Positions 5,163 through 6,295 of a DNA stretch of 6,295 nt are shown piece after piece. The position numbers and the translations under genes were made by a program. Within the stretch, counting starts at the first letter, position 1; every line of letters begins with the position of its first letter. The stretch covers positions 1 through 6,295 of the forward strand of contig NZ_CALAOH010000055.1 in the NCBI RefSeq assembly GCF_937926365.1, read 5' to 3'. The stretch comes from an uncultured Azohydromonas sp. Its GTDB lineage: Bacteria; Pseudomonadota; Gammaproteobacteria; Burkholderiales; Burkholderiaceae_C. The notes under the pieces are model-generated. The model was not told the origin of the DNA. It did no database searches and saw only the letters and a list, made by a program, of their open reading frames with translations.

Positions 5163-6059
5163 ATGGATCTCACCAAAGACTTCATCAAGAGCAAACGCCC
5201 CTGCGCCGATGGTTTCCGCTGGTTCTTGCGCCACCATCAGGACGGCAGCGATTACCAGCCACTGCTGGACGCGCTCGTTGCCGAAGGACGGGTCAACGAT
5301 GCCTTGTGGCTGCTCGAACAGTTTGGGCCGACGGACGCCATACTGTGTGTGGATCAGGTGGAAGCGGATGCCGTCGTCTTTGCTGGCACGCTGGACGTGC
5401 GCGGGAGCATCGAAGCCAGTTCCATCGTTCGAGCCGGCCGTTCGATAAGGACTGGTGGCGGCATCCGTGCCGGCACACTTGTCGAGGCGGGCGAGGATAT
5501 ACAGGCTGGCGGACCGATCTGGTGCGAGGGCCACGTGAAAGCCGGTGAAGCCATCAGGGCCGGATGGGGAATTACAGCCCGCGGCCGCATTGTCTGCCAT
5601 GACCACCTGCGTGCCGCTTGGGATCTTTTCTGCGAGGAGAATTTACAGGTCGGCGGAAATATCCATATTGGAGGCGACATGCTCGTGAATGGCGCCATTC
5701 ATTGCGAAAAGAGCATCAGGATTGGCGGGCACCTGACGGGCCTGGGAGACATCAAATCGGAAAACGGCATTGAAACCGGTGCCGATCTGCGATGTCACGG
5801 GCACCTGCACGCCAACTGGGGAATCCGCAGCGGTGGCTGCCTGGTTGCCGCGGGCGCCATCTCGGCCGGCGAGAGCCTGCAGGCCGGCGGGGACATCAGG
5901 GCCGGAAATGGCTACGGCGTCTATGCCGGCCTCGGTGTACGGCGTGATGCCTGGGAGGCCAGCGCGCAGGTCAGGGCGCGGTCCAAGCCGGACAACCTGA
6001 TGAGCGGATGGTGGGCGGCCGACGCTTGTCCGGCCTGCTCATCAGGTGGACCGCGTTGA
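5163..6059 (+). CDS. Hexad-repeat predicted beta-helix protein with helical N-terminal domain
   Basis: The product is 298 aa. Residues 1-60 form a charged, probably helical domain (DFIKSKRPCADGFRWFLRHH, then LLDALVAEGRVNDALWLLEQFGP). From V71 to I245 an I, L, V or M recurs every six residues, 30 times without a gap. The usual unit is G-x-x-I-x-A (for example GGDIRA, GEAIRA, GEDIQA). Such strict periodicity is typical of parallel beta-helices, and hexads with small residues at fixed sites resemble polymer-forming bactofilin-like or left-handed helix proteins. There is no signal peptide or membrane segment, so it is probably cytoplasmic. The ATG at 5163 is preferred over an in-frame TTG at 5139, although its ribosome binding site is weak. 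Residues 260-298 after the repeats are irregular and Cys/Trp-containing. I cannot name a gene. A scaffold or polymer role is an inference from the repeat alone. Confidence 0.82.
   Translation: MDLTKDFIKSKRPCADGFRWFLRHHQDGSDYQPLLDALVAEGRVNDALWLLEQFGPTDAILCVDQVEADAVVFAGTLDVRGSIEASSIVRAGRSIRTGGGIRAGTLVEAGEDIQAGGPIWCEGHVKAGEAIRAGWGITARGRIVCHDHLRAAWDLFCEENLQVGGNIHIGGDMLVNGAIHCEKSIRIGGHLTGLGDIKSENGIETGADLRCHGHLHANWGIRSGGCLVAAGAISAGESLQAGGDIRAGNGYGVYAGLGVRRDAWEASAQVRARSKPDNLMSGWWAADACPACSSGGPR
5373..5912 (+). repeat. Array of 30 in-phase six-codon repeats
   Basis: The 540-nt array encodes hexads anchored at residues 71, 77, 83 and so on to 245, with no insertion or deletion. The DNA is diverged between units, apart from short copies such as ATCAGGGCCGGA (twice, near 5555 and 5895). 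The periodicity is therefore kept at protein level and not by recent duplication. Confidence 0.85.
5995..6047 (+). repeat. 11-bp inverted repeat over the 3' end of the hexad-repeat gene
   Basis: ACCTGATGAGC (5995-6005) and GCTCATCAGGT (6037-6047) are perfect complements with a 31-nt loop. Inside and beside it, AAGCCGGACAA (5986-5996) is nearly complementary to TTGTCCGGCCT (6026-6036), so two pairings compete. It lies between convergent genes and could help end transcription, though no T run follows on either strand. Confidence 0.6.
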
Positions 6060-6140
6060 GTCCGTGGGCATGTGTGAGGACGGGCGGTTTCAGGGTGAGG
6101 TCGCCCTGGCGCAGGCTCCACGGCACCGCGCCTTCCGGCC

Positions 6141-6295
6141 TCACCCCCCTACCGGCAGACTGAGGAATCCCCGGTACAGCGGGCTCTGCGTCCGGCTGCC
6201 ACGTCCACGCAGCGCCAGGTTCGGCCGCTTCCTGAGCAGCGTTCCCAGCACCGTCTGCGTCTCCAGCTGCGTCAGCGACGCGCCCAGGCACACGT
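6141..6295 (-). CDS. Cytochrome P450, C-terminal end (rest outside window)
   Basis: Reading leftward from the right edge, the frame gives (H)VCLGASLTQLETQ, the heme-binding loop of bacterial cytochrome P450s, whose consensus ends HxCxGxxxA/S. The Cys codon is at 6290-6288 and would be the axial thiolate ligand of the heme. The preceding codon is cut, but its last two bases (AC) fit His. The following TVLGTLLRKRPNLAL and ending RGFLSLPVGG match the usual post-Cys helix and the RG-x-x-LPV tail, with about the family's usual length after the Cys. The stop is TGA at 6143-6141. The gene is convergent with the hexad-repeat gene, separated by 81 nt. Substrate and redox partner cannot be told. Confidence 0.85.
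   Translation of the reverse strand, partial: VCLGASLTQLETQTVLGTLLRKRPNLALRGRGSRTQSPLYRGFLSLPVGG

Noticed and set aside
4980..5606. 208-aa minus-strand frame opposite the hexad-repeat gene
   Set aside because: The plus strand has strict six-residue periodicity, which the minus frame only mirrors.
5373..5912. CRISPR-like or recent tandem DNA repeat
   Set aside because: The 18-base periodicity is at protein level only; DNA units are diverged and there are no spacers.
5971..6291. Minus-strand 106-aa frame at the right edge
   Set aside because: It overlaps the P450 end in a different frame; the heme-loop motif and the stop at 6141 identify the real frame.

Overview
GC-rich window with dense codon use and a gene set that suggests a betaproteobacterium of the Burkholderiales (Alcaligenaceae or Burkholderiaceae type). 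This placement is an inference from composition and gene families, not from a marker gene. Five complete genes lie on the plus strand. A 26-codon gene tail sits at the left edge, and the C-terminal end of a convergent cytochrome P450 sits at the right edge on the minus strand.

Left part (1-1252). After the unidentified gene tail comes a short decayed stretch that resembles pieces of electron-transfer-flavoprotein:ubiquinone oxidoreductase. A good sigma70-type promoter follows. Its predicted start falls at the first base pairs of a tandem two-aptamer glycine riboswitch. A 9-bp hairpin then leads into a TTG-started membrane protein of the UPF0126/TRIC family, a family linked to glycine riboswitches and to glycine transport.

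Middle part (1253-2980). Two paralogous Rnk-like proteins (GreA/GreB C-terminal fold, 139 and 140 aa) are each preceded by a long non-coding stretch of about 390 and 500 nt. These stretches are full of inverted repeats. Both carry the same long-looped stem, GCCCGGCGRTC-N27/29-GAYCGCCGGGC, with one compensatory base-pair change between the copies. This is the most interesting regulatory signal in the window. The second stretch also has a TTGACA promoter with a perfect palindrome in its spacer.

Right part (2981-6295). Two tandem-domain universal stress proteins follow: one keeps part of an ATP-binding-type motif, the other has lost it. Next is a protein with a helical N-terminal domain and 30 uninterrupted six-residue repeats, predicted to form a parallel beta-helix. 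The P450 end then closes the window.

The Rnk-like, universal-stress and hexad-repeat genes share one strand and have similar regulatory gaps. They look like one stress or anaerobiosis-type accessory island, but each gap contains hairpins, so they need not form a single transcript. No rRNA, tRNA, CRISPR array, insertion sequence or replication origin was seen.
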